Assembly (NCBI GenBank): GCA_958299035.1
Contig: CATQJL010000223.1
Span: forward strand, 6,313,753-6,377,752
Reading direction: 5' to 3'
DNA: 64,000 bases
Source of the DNA: Cylicocyclus nassatus
Lineage: Eukaryota; Nematoda; Chromadorea; Rhabditida; Strongylidae
This document shows positions 22,401-34,400 of the stretch, piece after piece; the first letter of the stretch is position 1; each line of letters starts with the position of its first letter. A model generated the notes under the pieces. It saw nothing but the letters and a program-made list of their open reading frames with translations, did not search any database and was not told the DNA's origin. The position numbers and the translations under genes are program-made.

Positions 22401-25400
22401 CTTTAATTCCACTGCAGAATACTCGATGAGCTTTTGAAAAATTACTAAAATCTCCAACCCGTGCTTTTTGGGAAGGTCAAGTTTCACAATTTTTCTAATT
22501 TTTTATAGTAACTCCCGGAAGGAGTCCAAGTAATGGATGGATAGAGCAAACCCTATAGGAAACGGTGCTATTTTTTTCTGCTCTCCGTATCTCGTCATAA
22601 TTTTTGCAGAGATTTTTCAATGAAGTCACCGAATTTTTGCAGGCTTGTCTCAAACAAGTATGCATCAAACACCAATAAACTTTCGGATTCTGAGAATTAC
22701 AAAGGTGGATTATGGTTAAACGCTAATTTTACAAAGCATATGAGCATTTAACGCTTCAGATTAGCAACTTTCGGAAATTTTGGGTACAGCCTGGCGCGCC
22801 CTGGAAAACCTGAATTATAATGATTTCATCCCGGAAAACTTGGTGAATCGGAAACCAAAAACAATTGGTAGAAAGGGGAGAAAAAGCTGCGTCTAACGAT
22901 ACCCGAGTTGCTTGCCGGTTGTTGTTCTGTGAGATCCGAGTTGACCAAATATGGAATTTGATAGCACTGAAAAATTGGTTCTACAAACTCCAAGAAGCAA
23001 ACTAAGAAAAAGAAAAAATTCGTTTTGTGTCCTATAGGGTTTGCTCTAATTATCTGCTACTTGTATATCTTCGGGGAATCAGTACAAAAATATGAAAAAT
23101 TTGCCGAACTTGACCATGACAAAAAGCATAAGTAGCAGGTTTTAGTAATTTTTTGAGAGCTCATTGAATATTATGCAATAAGATTACAACCATTAGAAAG
23201 AGGACAAGATTCTGCATCGACTGATCCCAAGAGCTCTTGAAAACCTTGGTTCCATGGAATGTGGCGTTTATTTGAAAAAAGCGACATTACTTTCGGAACG
23301 ACCTAATATATCATTGGCTACCTACCAATCGCCGTGTAACACATCATCTCGGCATGTTCGGGAAACTCGTCCGGGATTCCAGCCACTGTCATAAAATTAT
23401 CTCCAACAGTGTCGATTTTATACACCTCGAACAGGACTAGCCAACTTTTTGTTGAAGCTTTTGATGCTAGGAAACCAACATTGTGAATTCCAACTAAGCG
23501 GTCAAATCGATGAAATAACTCTTCAAGAAGATGTACTACATCCTTGGAATGAGAAATTGACAGAATTTCTTGGAAATGTGGAATATCAGCAAACATTACG
23601 GTCGCTTCTTCGTATTCCCCTGAATATGAGCCTGTTGGTATCGACTTGAAATTATGAATGAGTTAGTGCCGCAGAAATATACAAGCGCGAAGATGGTGCA
23701 GATATTTGAGCACTATCTTGTAGAGCTAGGTTTGCCCTATCTAATGATATATCGAATCCTATTTGGGATATAGGATTAATCCAGATTATTGCGGTTTGTA
23801 CCAGTGGCGTACCGAGGGGGAGGGCGGGGGGGGGGGGGCGCGCCTTCCCCCCGAGAATGGGTCGCGAAATTTTTGAAATTTACTTATATGGGTTGTAAAA
23901 ATGTGCAAAAGACTTATTTATACTTGTAAGTAATTAAAATAATTTTTAAAATTTTTTAAAAAATCAATTTAGCTTTTTAAAAAAAATTTCAGGGGGCGTG
24001 GCTGACGCCACGCCCCTTTTTTCTAAAATTTTGGGGTCGGGGACCCGCAAAAGTTTTGAGAAGCACCCCAAAAATTTTTTCGGAGTGCGTGGTTAACGCC
24101 ACGCACCTTCTTTAGAAAAAAATTTTTGTCGCGCTCCCCCCCCCCCCCGAGCCGAAATCCTGGGTACGCCACTGGTTTGTACCTATTTTGGTGCAGGAAT
24201 TAATAAATTTTTCTACGAAGAAGGAAATGCTCAATGACTGCATCCCTACTGCATTCTGAAACGGCGTAAATTCCCTTAAACTGTCACACTCTAGAGAAGG
24301 CGCGTTCGCGACAGGCCTAAACAATTCGTATTCCGGGCAAACCATTAGCCGCAAGAGTTGCACGCTCGTCCGACGCCGAACCCGCAATGAACAACGTGAG
24401 CAGTGCGCACACGCTACGCATAGTACTGTTGCGAGTAATATCAACAAAACGACATAAAGCAGATGCAGTAGTAACACTCAGATCAGCATGTTGATCGATA
24501 TTATGAGAGGACACGGTAAAGCATATTAATAGCGTGGAAACTTGTTTCGGAAGAGTGTGCTCGTCTGGGTAGAGGAATGAATGCCTAAGTAGGCACCGCC
24601 TCTGATGTCAGCCGACCCTTTCGCTATACTACTGTCCATCGTGCGAGGACCAGTAGTCCGCGGAGGCGACAAATTGAGGTGTTCGTTCGTCTGCCCTGTA
24701 CGTCTGAGTGGTCATTTATATGGTTGCATACATGTTTTACGACATACCTTTGCTTTTTATCCAAAAACGAATCCAGCCTGCTTCAAACAAGGAAAGGAAG
24801 GTCAGTCGATGTGGCCTTTCGATATGAAATGGATACTGCCTTGAAGGGTATGAAACGCTGATTCCATTCTACCTATTTGTACGAGGAGTGACGAAGGTTC
24901 TTTTAAGCAAAAATTTTTATATGCAGCTAGGATAAAATCAGTCGTAACCTTTTCTCTACGGTTCGAATAAGTTTCGGGTACCCTTGCAAAACTTTTTTAG
25001 CTCAAACATATTCACTCAACTCTGTCATTTCGGAACGCTAGGAAAAGTCGACGACTGACTTCAAACTGAATATACATTGACTTTTTTTGCCCATAAAAAC
25101 CTTTAAGCTCCTTGCTCGGAAACCCGCAGCAGTAAAGAAAGGTATATCTGAAATCAGTGTTTCGTACTCTTCAAGTCAGCACCATTTCTTCCAGAAAGAC
25201 AACTTCGACGGACCTTTCTCCTTATAAGGCGTTTGCGCAGGGTCTCCTGCCCCCATACATTCATTGTCCCTCAGTAACTCATCGCGCGAAATTGATATAT
25301 AAGGTATTTATCATTTTCCCAAACTTATACACACTGCATTTTTCATCCGCAGATGCATTAAAGACGTTTGGCAAGTCGCCAAATCGCACGGCGACTAAAA

Positions 25401-28400
25401 GCGCTCGAAATATGACTGGAACCTCATGCCAGCCTTTGGAACTTACGCGCTTCAATAAACTCTCCTTCCATTATGTTGACAGCAAGTGTTTCTGGTAGCA
25501 CTTTACGTAGGGCCATACCTAAAAAAAGGTTGTTATTCTGCACACAGAAAAAGCACATGCGTTTAAAAAATGGACCTAATTTATGGTCTTGCGCCTTGAG
25601 CTCGTCCTCTAGAACTTCTATTTGTTCGTCGTTTGCTTCAAGTTGACGGCTAAAGCTGCACATTTCTATGCAAACGTCTACTAGAATAGTAGTAGCTTAC
25701 TGCATATCCACGTCCGTAAGAAATTCACGAAGAAGAACTAGGCTTCTGGTGGTGTCATGTACAGGGATCTCAGCTATTTTCATGCTCGTTTTTGCTAGTT
25801 CGTACAAGGAAATAATGTGGGGTGAGCAAATGTAGATTAGTTTCTGAAAGTGCGAAACACCCCTTTCAAGATCTAGAAGAATGCAAAAAAAATATTTTCT
25901 GAATGTGCGCTCAGTTATCAAATACGTGTTCCCTTTTGCATAGGCTAAGCATCTGCAGCGCGAGGACCTGCGAAACTCCAATGGTTTCAGATATTCGTAG
26001 TTAACTCGCGCAGTAGATCCGCCCACAAAATGGAGTATCACGATAAAATGAGTGCTGCTGCGGTAAACCCGCTTTTGTCGCGACATTCGGGCTCGCGATA
26101 CTAAAAAAAGGCAGGCGAAATTTATAACACTCGTCGCGACTTACGATTGACTCGTGATGTTAAAGTATGCAGCCAAGTTAAGCGCGGTGAATGGTGCGCT
26201 TTAAACTGCGCTCATTTTTTTTGGCATCGTTTCCGCTCTTCAGCCTGCATTTAGAAGCTTTCCTCTCCTTTTCTCATTATTGCGTCAATACTATGATGTT
26301 TCCTTTTCATGTCGTATCTTATTTTCCAGGTACGAACCATTTTACTGCTGATTTTTCAGCACAAACAGGGACTGAGCCAGATTAGCACTTCGCCGGGTTT
26401 AGTGAGTCAGGGAACTTGCAACCTGCCTTTGAACAGCAAGTAAACCTCGTTGCGGTCGTCTGGATCGTACATCTTACACATCATTCTTTGGCTTTCAAGC
26501 GAAGCGAGCAGCAGTTTGATTTGAGCCCTCGGCTTAGAAACGTTTTGGTTTTTTTTTCTATGACAGTTCTCATTTTCTCAATTTTCTAGAATGTATCTTT
26601 TTCTCTAAACAATCAGTCCTCGTAATTTCTAGCTAGTCTTTCTTCACCTTGGTTAGCAAGTAATGCAACTAGCACTCCTTCGATGCTCGCATCTCTCTTC
26701 ATCATTGGATTTCTCATGTTTTTAAGAAAGAATCGAGTTTTGGTTGCATTGATCAAAAATCATAATTATTCTAGGTGATATTGTATTTATGTGGCAAGAA
26801 AGTCGAAAAAAGCTTTCGTTTTGAGTTTTGTAAACCTTCAAAAAAGTGTGTAATTTTTCAAATCATTGCATCAAATAAACCCATGGCAATTCAGCTGAAT
26901 GCAGCTAGTTGCAAGTTCTGTGATTTCTGGGATACTGCTAAGAAAGTGTCAGAGGAAAGGTGCACTGGACTGCACTGCATATTTTTTGCTGCAAGCACTA
27001 CTGACACTAAATTCGCTTTTGCTGATTTAACAAGGGAAGCTTGTTTAGTCAAAGTGACCTTTCTGAATGAGATGTGTAGCATATTAAAGGGCATAAAATG
27101 CTGATTCCAGATCTGCCTTCCTTATCTGCAGAGCATTTATGGACGAGGAGTTATGAGCGTTTATTGGAGCCGATGAATTGAATGTGTATTTTGGATAAAA
27201 TAAGTTGCTAAAATCCTAATAGCCTTCAAATAATGCAGCCGAGTGTGATATATTTTTTAATTTAGAGTATTTTCGAGTAAAGTACGGCGACTCCATCAAA
27301 AGTGGTGTATTCTCTAATTTTGAGGGTTTGAGGGTAGATCTTCTTCAGTTACAGGCTTGTCATTGTGAAGAACATATCGTCGGGTAACTTGCGATTAATC
27401 TGTGAACCTGCAGAGTAGGCTCGGCAAACAACAACTCTCAGTCGTGCATCGCAGTAAAACTTTTTTCGCTGTTGAAAACTGTAGGAGTGCGGTATGCTAA
27501 ACTATATCATATCCAATGAAATCGAAGAGACAAGAAAACAAAGAAAAACAAGAAATGAGCAGGTTTAATCTTATAAACCAAGTAGCGCGGTGCAACACGC
27601 ATATAATTTGCAAATGACTCCGGATGAATAGTTCAAACAAGCTTCTTTTACAATGCAAACAGCTTGAAACTTTTGGCCTCAAGGGGTGCTGTAGGCTTTT
27701 ATTTACTCTTTCAAAAATGAACGGGGTGTTCAAAAATGCATCTACTTTTTGGTTGCTTTTATGTACTCTTCCAAAACATTTATCAGGCTCCACCCGTGCG
27801 AACAAATAGCATGAGGCAGTAATGGTAAAAGCGCGCGATTTGTTGCAAATGTCCGCGTATCGCTCCCTTCGGCGACCTAAGCTCCTCTACCCCATACACG
27901 GTGTCCAAATATCGTGCCTACTGTTTGAGTGTTAATGACTTTCTTGCCATGAAACCTTTCTATGAGTATTAAGTGCCACGTTGTAGCTGGCTTCAACTTA
28001 TTGTTAGACTAGCTGGCTTACCCGGCTCCGCCGTATCCGGACCAAACTTGGCACACATACACTTCGGGCCCCGGCGGGTGTCACAGTCCACTTTTCGTTA
28101 TCGATCGATGTCGATTTTACCGATTTTTATCGATTTTTTTGCAGAGTTCACCTACAGGGCTAGGAGTTGGCACAGGGGGGGAAGTGAGCATGGGGATTCC
28201 GAATACAATATTAGTTTTCAGAATTATCGATTACTTTTATTGATTTTATCGATTTTTTTGTAAATTTTGACATGCGAGGCTGGGATTTTGCACAGGGGGG
28301 TAATCGAGCATGCTGATTACGAATACAATATTGGTTTTCAGGATTATCGATTACTTTTATCGATTTTTTGAAAATTTGAGCTAGGGGGCTGGAATTTGGC

Positions 28401-31400
28401 ACAGGGGTGTAATCGAGCATGCTGATCACCCCCCTTGGGGATGATCAGCATGCTCGATTACCCCCCTGTGCCAACTCCCAGCCCCCTAGCTCAAACTTTG
28501 CAAAAAAAATCGATAAATTCGATAAAAGTAATCGATAATCCTGAAAACCAATATTGTATTCGTAATCCCCATGCTCGATTACCCCCCTGTGCCAACTCCC
28601 AGCCCCGTAGCTCAAACTTTGCAAAAAAATCGATAAAATCGATAAAAGTAATCGATAATCCTGAAAACCAATATTGTATTCGGAATCCCCATGCTCGATT
28701 ACCCCCCTGTGCCAACTCCCAGCCCCGTAGGTGAACTCAGCAAAAAAATCGATAAAAATCGATAAAATCGATATCGATCGATGACGAAAAGTAGCCTATG
28801 ACACCCGCCGGGGCCCGAAGTGTATGTGTGCCAAGTTTGGTCCGGATCGGTTCAGAAATGGAATTTTCTATTCGGAACATACGTACACACAGACATACAT
28901 ACATACATACAGAGAAACAGACATTCAGCTTTATATATAAGATTTACAGTATAAAGCAAATTAACGATCCCTTTTCGTTACTATCGACTTGCGATAGGAA
29001 CCTTGAAAAGGCTTGGAGCCATGGAGCCATGGCCTTATTTCGCTTCAGAAAGAAAAGAAAGCGACGTGACAACTCTTACACTAGGCTAGCTAGGACTGTT
29101 GATTCTAAATATGAAGTTTGCATCTCATCATAATGCTCCAAAAAGTTACGCCATCAGCAGTGGCAGACACTATTTTGATGGTCTAAAAATGTGGTTACAC
29201 CGTAGAAAGCTTCACAATATTGTGCAAAGTGGAGTGTCATTCTAAGCGTCCGTTGAAGCCTTATCAAACTAGTTCTTACGAGGGAAGGATAGTTGGATGC
29301 CGCGGCCATTCCTAATGATTTGTATACCAAAAAATGCGCCTTCGAATGCAGATTCTGAATCTATGCTCGAAATCTGCGAAACGATCTTTTGAAGAAGGTT
29401 ATGAACTTTTTTCCTTGAAAATTTAGCCTACTTTTGTATAGTAAAAACCACCAGATTTGATCTAGCCTACCGTTTGATGCTACTGAAGAAAATTTTAGAC
29501 GTAGTAATATTTATTTAGACTATCTGGATCATACTCAGCATTTGGAAAGGAGAGAAAATTTTTTTATTGATGATTTTGACCCTCCGCAGGAACGCAATTT
29601 TTTTTAATGAAAAAAATCATAACTCCATTCAGATTATCGTTTCGCAGATATGAAAGACAGTCTACGAACCAGCATTCAAAAGCGCATTTTTTGGTATACA
29701 AATCATTATGAATGGCTACGGCATCCAAGTATCCTTCCCCTGTTAGATTTTTTTGAGGTCATTTGAAACGGCAGCTTCTTAGAGCGACAGTAAATGCTGA
29801 AATTTCTTATCGTAATCTTACAGTAACAAAGAGCGATTAGTGTGATTTGCTCCATGCCGTATGTCTAAGATGAAGCCAGCTCTACAAAATGGTACCTAAG
29901 GCTTATCGAAAGAGTTCATGACAAAAAAAAATGTTAACAATCAATCAGCAGGTACATTTTGAGAACACCCTGTATACAGGGTGTCCGTAAAGTATGTATA
30001 CACTGTTTGATCGTTACTATCTTTCTTCCCAACAAGTCGTTTACCTTGCTTCAGGTACCGTTTTGTAAAGCTGGCTTCAAATTAGATTTGCAGTATGGAA
30101 CGAATCACCCATCTCTTTTCATTGCTGTAGGATTACGGTAGAAGCTTCAAAGAGGGTTTTGAGCCATGAAAGGCCATATTTTGCCTCAGAAAGGAAGCAA
30201 AACGGTCTGAAACCTTTTACACTAGGCTAATTAGAGTCGTTGATTCTAAATGTAAAGTTCCCAATTTATTAAAGGCACCCTCCACCCAGATTTTCGACTT
30301 CCACGTTTTTGTCGTTTCAGAGCCTTCTCATGTCCCTGATTCCGAATATGAAGTCGAGAATGCGCGAAAACTCCGGCAATCCCCGTTCTGGAGAACCCAC
30401 AGGCCGGCTTTCCAGAACGGTGATTGGATGGGTGCGCACAAATGGCCGGGCATGGATGGGGAGGGCGGGCATGGATGCGGGTCCTCGTGCATCTTCGCTA
30501 TTCCGAAGCGATTTTCTCGTTTCCGAAGCGGCATTTTGCGCCGCCACTTGGGCATTGGGTTGATAAGGGGTCCTACTATTATATGCTGCCAAAAGTTCAA
30601 CACCCTCAACTTAGGGTGGACGGTGCCTTTGAGATGCTTCATTGAAGAGTTATGCCGGGTAAGAGGTAGCAGCCATTTTTTCAATGTTGCTAAAAAGTGC
30701 GGTTACACCGTTTAGAAAGCTTCGCAATCTTGTGAATAGTTGAGTATTGAGCTCATCGTCCATAAAAACTCTATTGCACAAGTTTTCACATTTTTTTTTG
30801 AAAAATTTTGAGACGGAGCTTTTCCCACATTGACACCATATGTTTCAAGTTTATACCGTAATCCTGCAGTAATGAAGAGCGATCGCTGGTTCGCTCCATA
30901 CAGTAAATCTAAGTTGAAGCCAGCTCTACAAAACGGTACCTGAAGCAAGGCAGAAGACTGGCTGGGAAGAAAGATATTAACGATCAAACAGTGTATACAT
31001 ACTTTACGGACACCCTGTATGTATATGCACATATATCTTCAATTTGTGGGAGACTTGCGGGCCTATAAGTTCAAGCCGAAAACGAACGAATATTCACCGA
31101 CGGTAATAGACATTTATTCTATGCACATCAGCTCCAAAATGACACTTCTATTTTAGAAAAAAGCAAGCGCAATCAAACAACCAACTGCGCACCACATCGA
31201 GCTTAATTCGGTATACATCATGAAAAATGAAGACGACGAAAATAAAGAAGAACAATATCTCATCGCACGTGTGCTTCGCCTATTTACGTTTCATGATTGA
31301 ACATTTTCTCTCATTATCACCACGCTGGCTAGAAAAAATGCATTGATTTCATAGCTTTACTCTTGTGCTCATACTCTGTTTTTGTTTACACTCCTACTCT

Positions 31401-34400
31401 GAAAAACTGAAGTTACCTAGTCCAAACTGTGTACAAATATTGTAAAAATTTTCAATAAACATCTACTTGAATACTGGTAAATACATGTAAACTCGAAAAC
31501 ATGATTAAAAATACATTCTAAAAATTGTCGAAAGAACAGTGATGAGCGCAAGTTGCGTCGTAAATGAGTATCACAACATCACTGGGTCTCAAATGCCGGT
31601 GTTTGAAATTTTTCGCGACAGATTTGGTTAAAAGCAGAGTCCGATCAAAATTTCGTCTCTCATGTTTCTGCCATTCTGGGGCCTTTCCGTGGCCCTGATT
31701 ACAGTTGTAAAGTCCAAATTGTTCAAAACTTCCAAAATACCCGGTTCTTGGGGACCCTCTCTTCAAGGAGCGGACGAGTTTCGAATTGCTCGTCCCCATC
31801 GTTGCCAGCGGGAGGAGCTGCAACTGCACGGATGCAGTTGCATTGCAGTGTGCAGTGCAACTGCAATGCAACTGCGATGCAACCGCACACCTGCGTAAGC
31901 ACTCGGCCTCAGGGGTGGTTTGTGATACGAAGGGGCGGCTTGTGATATGTATACCAGGCCCGTATCTCCTTTTGAAGGGCACGTCAAAGGATTGGACCAA
32001 GCAGATTGGATACTCATGGGCCCATCTTTACAACTATGTGCTAATCTGGGTGGATGGATCTTGCCTGGACGCTGCCTTTAAAGGCAGCGTCCAGGCAGAT
32101 CTGGACCTATGGGGCTTTTACGTGGAAAGTACTTTTGGGGCCCTAATTAAGGCACTGCCCAAGCGACAGCTCAGGAAGTGCTGTAATGGCAGAGATATTC
32201 CCCTCGAAACTGGCCCCCGCGAACGTAATCGTATGGATTCATGGCAGTTTCGCGCCAGGATCCACGCTTTGCGCCATGAATCCATGCGAAACACGGTCGC
32301 GGGGTCCAGTTTCGAGGGGAATATCTCAGCCATTACAGCACTTCCTGAGCTGCCGCTTGGGCAGTTCCTTAGTTAGGGCCCCAAAAGTACTTTCCACGTA
32401 AAAGCCCCATAGGTCCAGATCTGCCTGGACGCTGCCTTTAAGTTCCGCAGTCATTCTGTCGCTACTCAAGTTTTCTATGCGGTCGAGTCAACCACGAATC
32501 TCTGAGATGGGGCAGTTTTGAATTTCAAACCATACGCGCGCCGACATCGCCTACAAACTCTGGCGTGGCGATCGCGCCATGGAAAAAAGAGTATATGGTT
32601 GACAGAAACTACATAGAGAAAAATATCAAAATTAAATGTAAGCATAAATGTCCGGCTTACATCGCCATCAGAAAGCAGCATCATTTGCCCTTTGAGTTGC
32701 AAGTGATAACTAAAATTTTTGCGGAACTTCATTACAAAGCCGTGTGTTATCTCCCTGAAATATGTTCATTTCTCCTCGAATTGTAGTGGGAGATAGGTAT
32801 GCGTACTTTTCCTTCATTTGCATCCGGACTTTTTCTTCCAAGGACTCTATAGCTTGCAGCACAAAAACAGCATTGATGGAATTGCATATGTTTTTGTAGT
32901 CAAACGGAATTTGTGGCCTGTGTCTAGCATTTCTCTATCAAGATATCTCATATTTCACTAACTCACCATTTAATTTCGAATATTTTTGTGACTGGTGTAC
33001 CAAGAGCCAAGAGTTCATGCGAGATATGATCTCTATAAAAAAATTTTCTGTCAGATTTAATGAACCACGGGAAAACGGACTGAAAAATTCTGCCAATCCG
33101 CCTTTCTCAAAGCTTTTTTTTTGCATTAAGGCTCACTTCAAAGCATTTCCTACTTGTACGATACAGCATTGTTCGTCCATGATGATGTGGTAAGGTAGGG
33201 CTATGCAGAAATCGGCTGCGTTCATTTTTAATTCGTTGCTAAAGTTTTCTGCAATACAAGCTTCTAGATCAAAAATTAACCGGCTTTTTTCAAAAAAAAA
33301 GAGAAAGGAACCTAGTGTTGATGAGTCTGCGGTCGAAAGAGCATGACTTGCATCGGCCTCGCGCTCAACAATCTAAAACATGCCCTTTTTTGGGAGTAAG
33401 CGATTTCGACCAAACCACCTCGATTCGAAATGTTACATATTCACCAGTCCTTTGGTGGTCGGTCATTCCTACAAGTTGTTCAGCTTTGTTGATAATGCTC
33501 AGGTTGATATTCAGGCTGAAAATTCTTTGCGCTATGACGGTTAAAGCACCTGAAAAAAGGCAGGTAGAGTTGGATTCTAAAGTTGAGATTGTAAAATCCT
33601 ACCTAATACAAACGGATATAATCCAGTATGACTACTCAGGTAATAAAGAGCGATGCTTCCATCAGGATTTTCTTTGCTACGAAATGATGGGCTTTGAAGG
33701 TCTTTCATGTAGACAGCTTGGGCGATGAAGAAGTGAAAATAATCGAGATTGTCCAAGAAGACCTGGTGTTTGAAGGATGAGGTGGTTGCACTCTGTGTCA
33801 ACTGTATACTCCCTTTTAAAGAATTGCCACACCAGGGCTTCGCGCCACGTTCGCGCGCGTATGGCTTGGGCATTCAATTTACGTTATCGATTAAAGGCAG
33901 CGTCCAGGCAGATCTGGACCTATGGGGATTCTACGTGGAAAGTACTTTTGGGGCCCTAACTAAGTCACTGCCCAAGCGGCAGCGCAGTTAGTACTCTAAC
34001 GGCTGAGATATTCCCCTCGAAAGTGGACTCCGCGATCGTATTCGCATGTATTCATGGCAGTCTCGCGCCAGGATCCACGGTTTGCGCCATGAATCTACGC
34101 GGAATACGATCGCGGGATTCAGTTTCGAAAAGAATGTCTCAGCCGTTAGAGCACTACTTGAGCTGCCGGTTTGGCAGTGGCTTAGTTAGGGCCCTAAAAT
34201 TACTATCCACGTAGATCCCCATGTGTTCAGACTTGCCTGGACGCTGCCTTTAAGTCCGCACACAAGTCCTCACTTTGCTTGCGTAGTACTCACGCGAAAG
34301 GAGTACACAATTGTCACAGAGTGTAGATTACTTTCTAGAAACTAGTCGAACTTTCAAATTTGGACTGATGCTGCGGATCACATCTTCCCATCCTCTCTCC

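Noticed and set aside
24112..24477. 121-codon minus-strand open frame with QWRTQDFGSGGG
   Set aside because: The C-terminal string is a translation of the hAT-like MITE end, and the rest has no domain; a chance frame.
26775..27104. 109-codon plus-strand frame
   Set aside because: It lies in an intron of a minus-strand gene, has no recognised domain, and sits beside repeat-like sequence.
31518..32000. 160-codon minus-strand frame, Cys/His-rich
   Set aside because: The composition derives from GCA/TGC-rich repeats; no domain spacing for zinc fingers.
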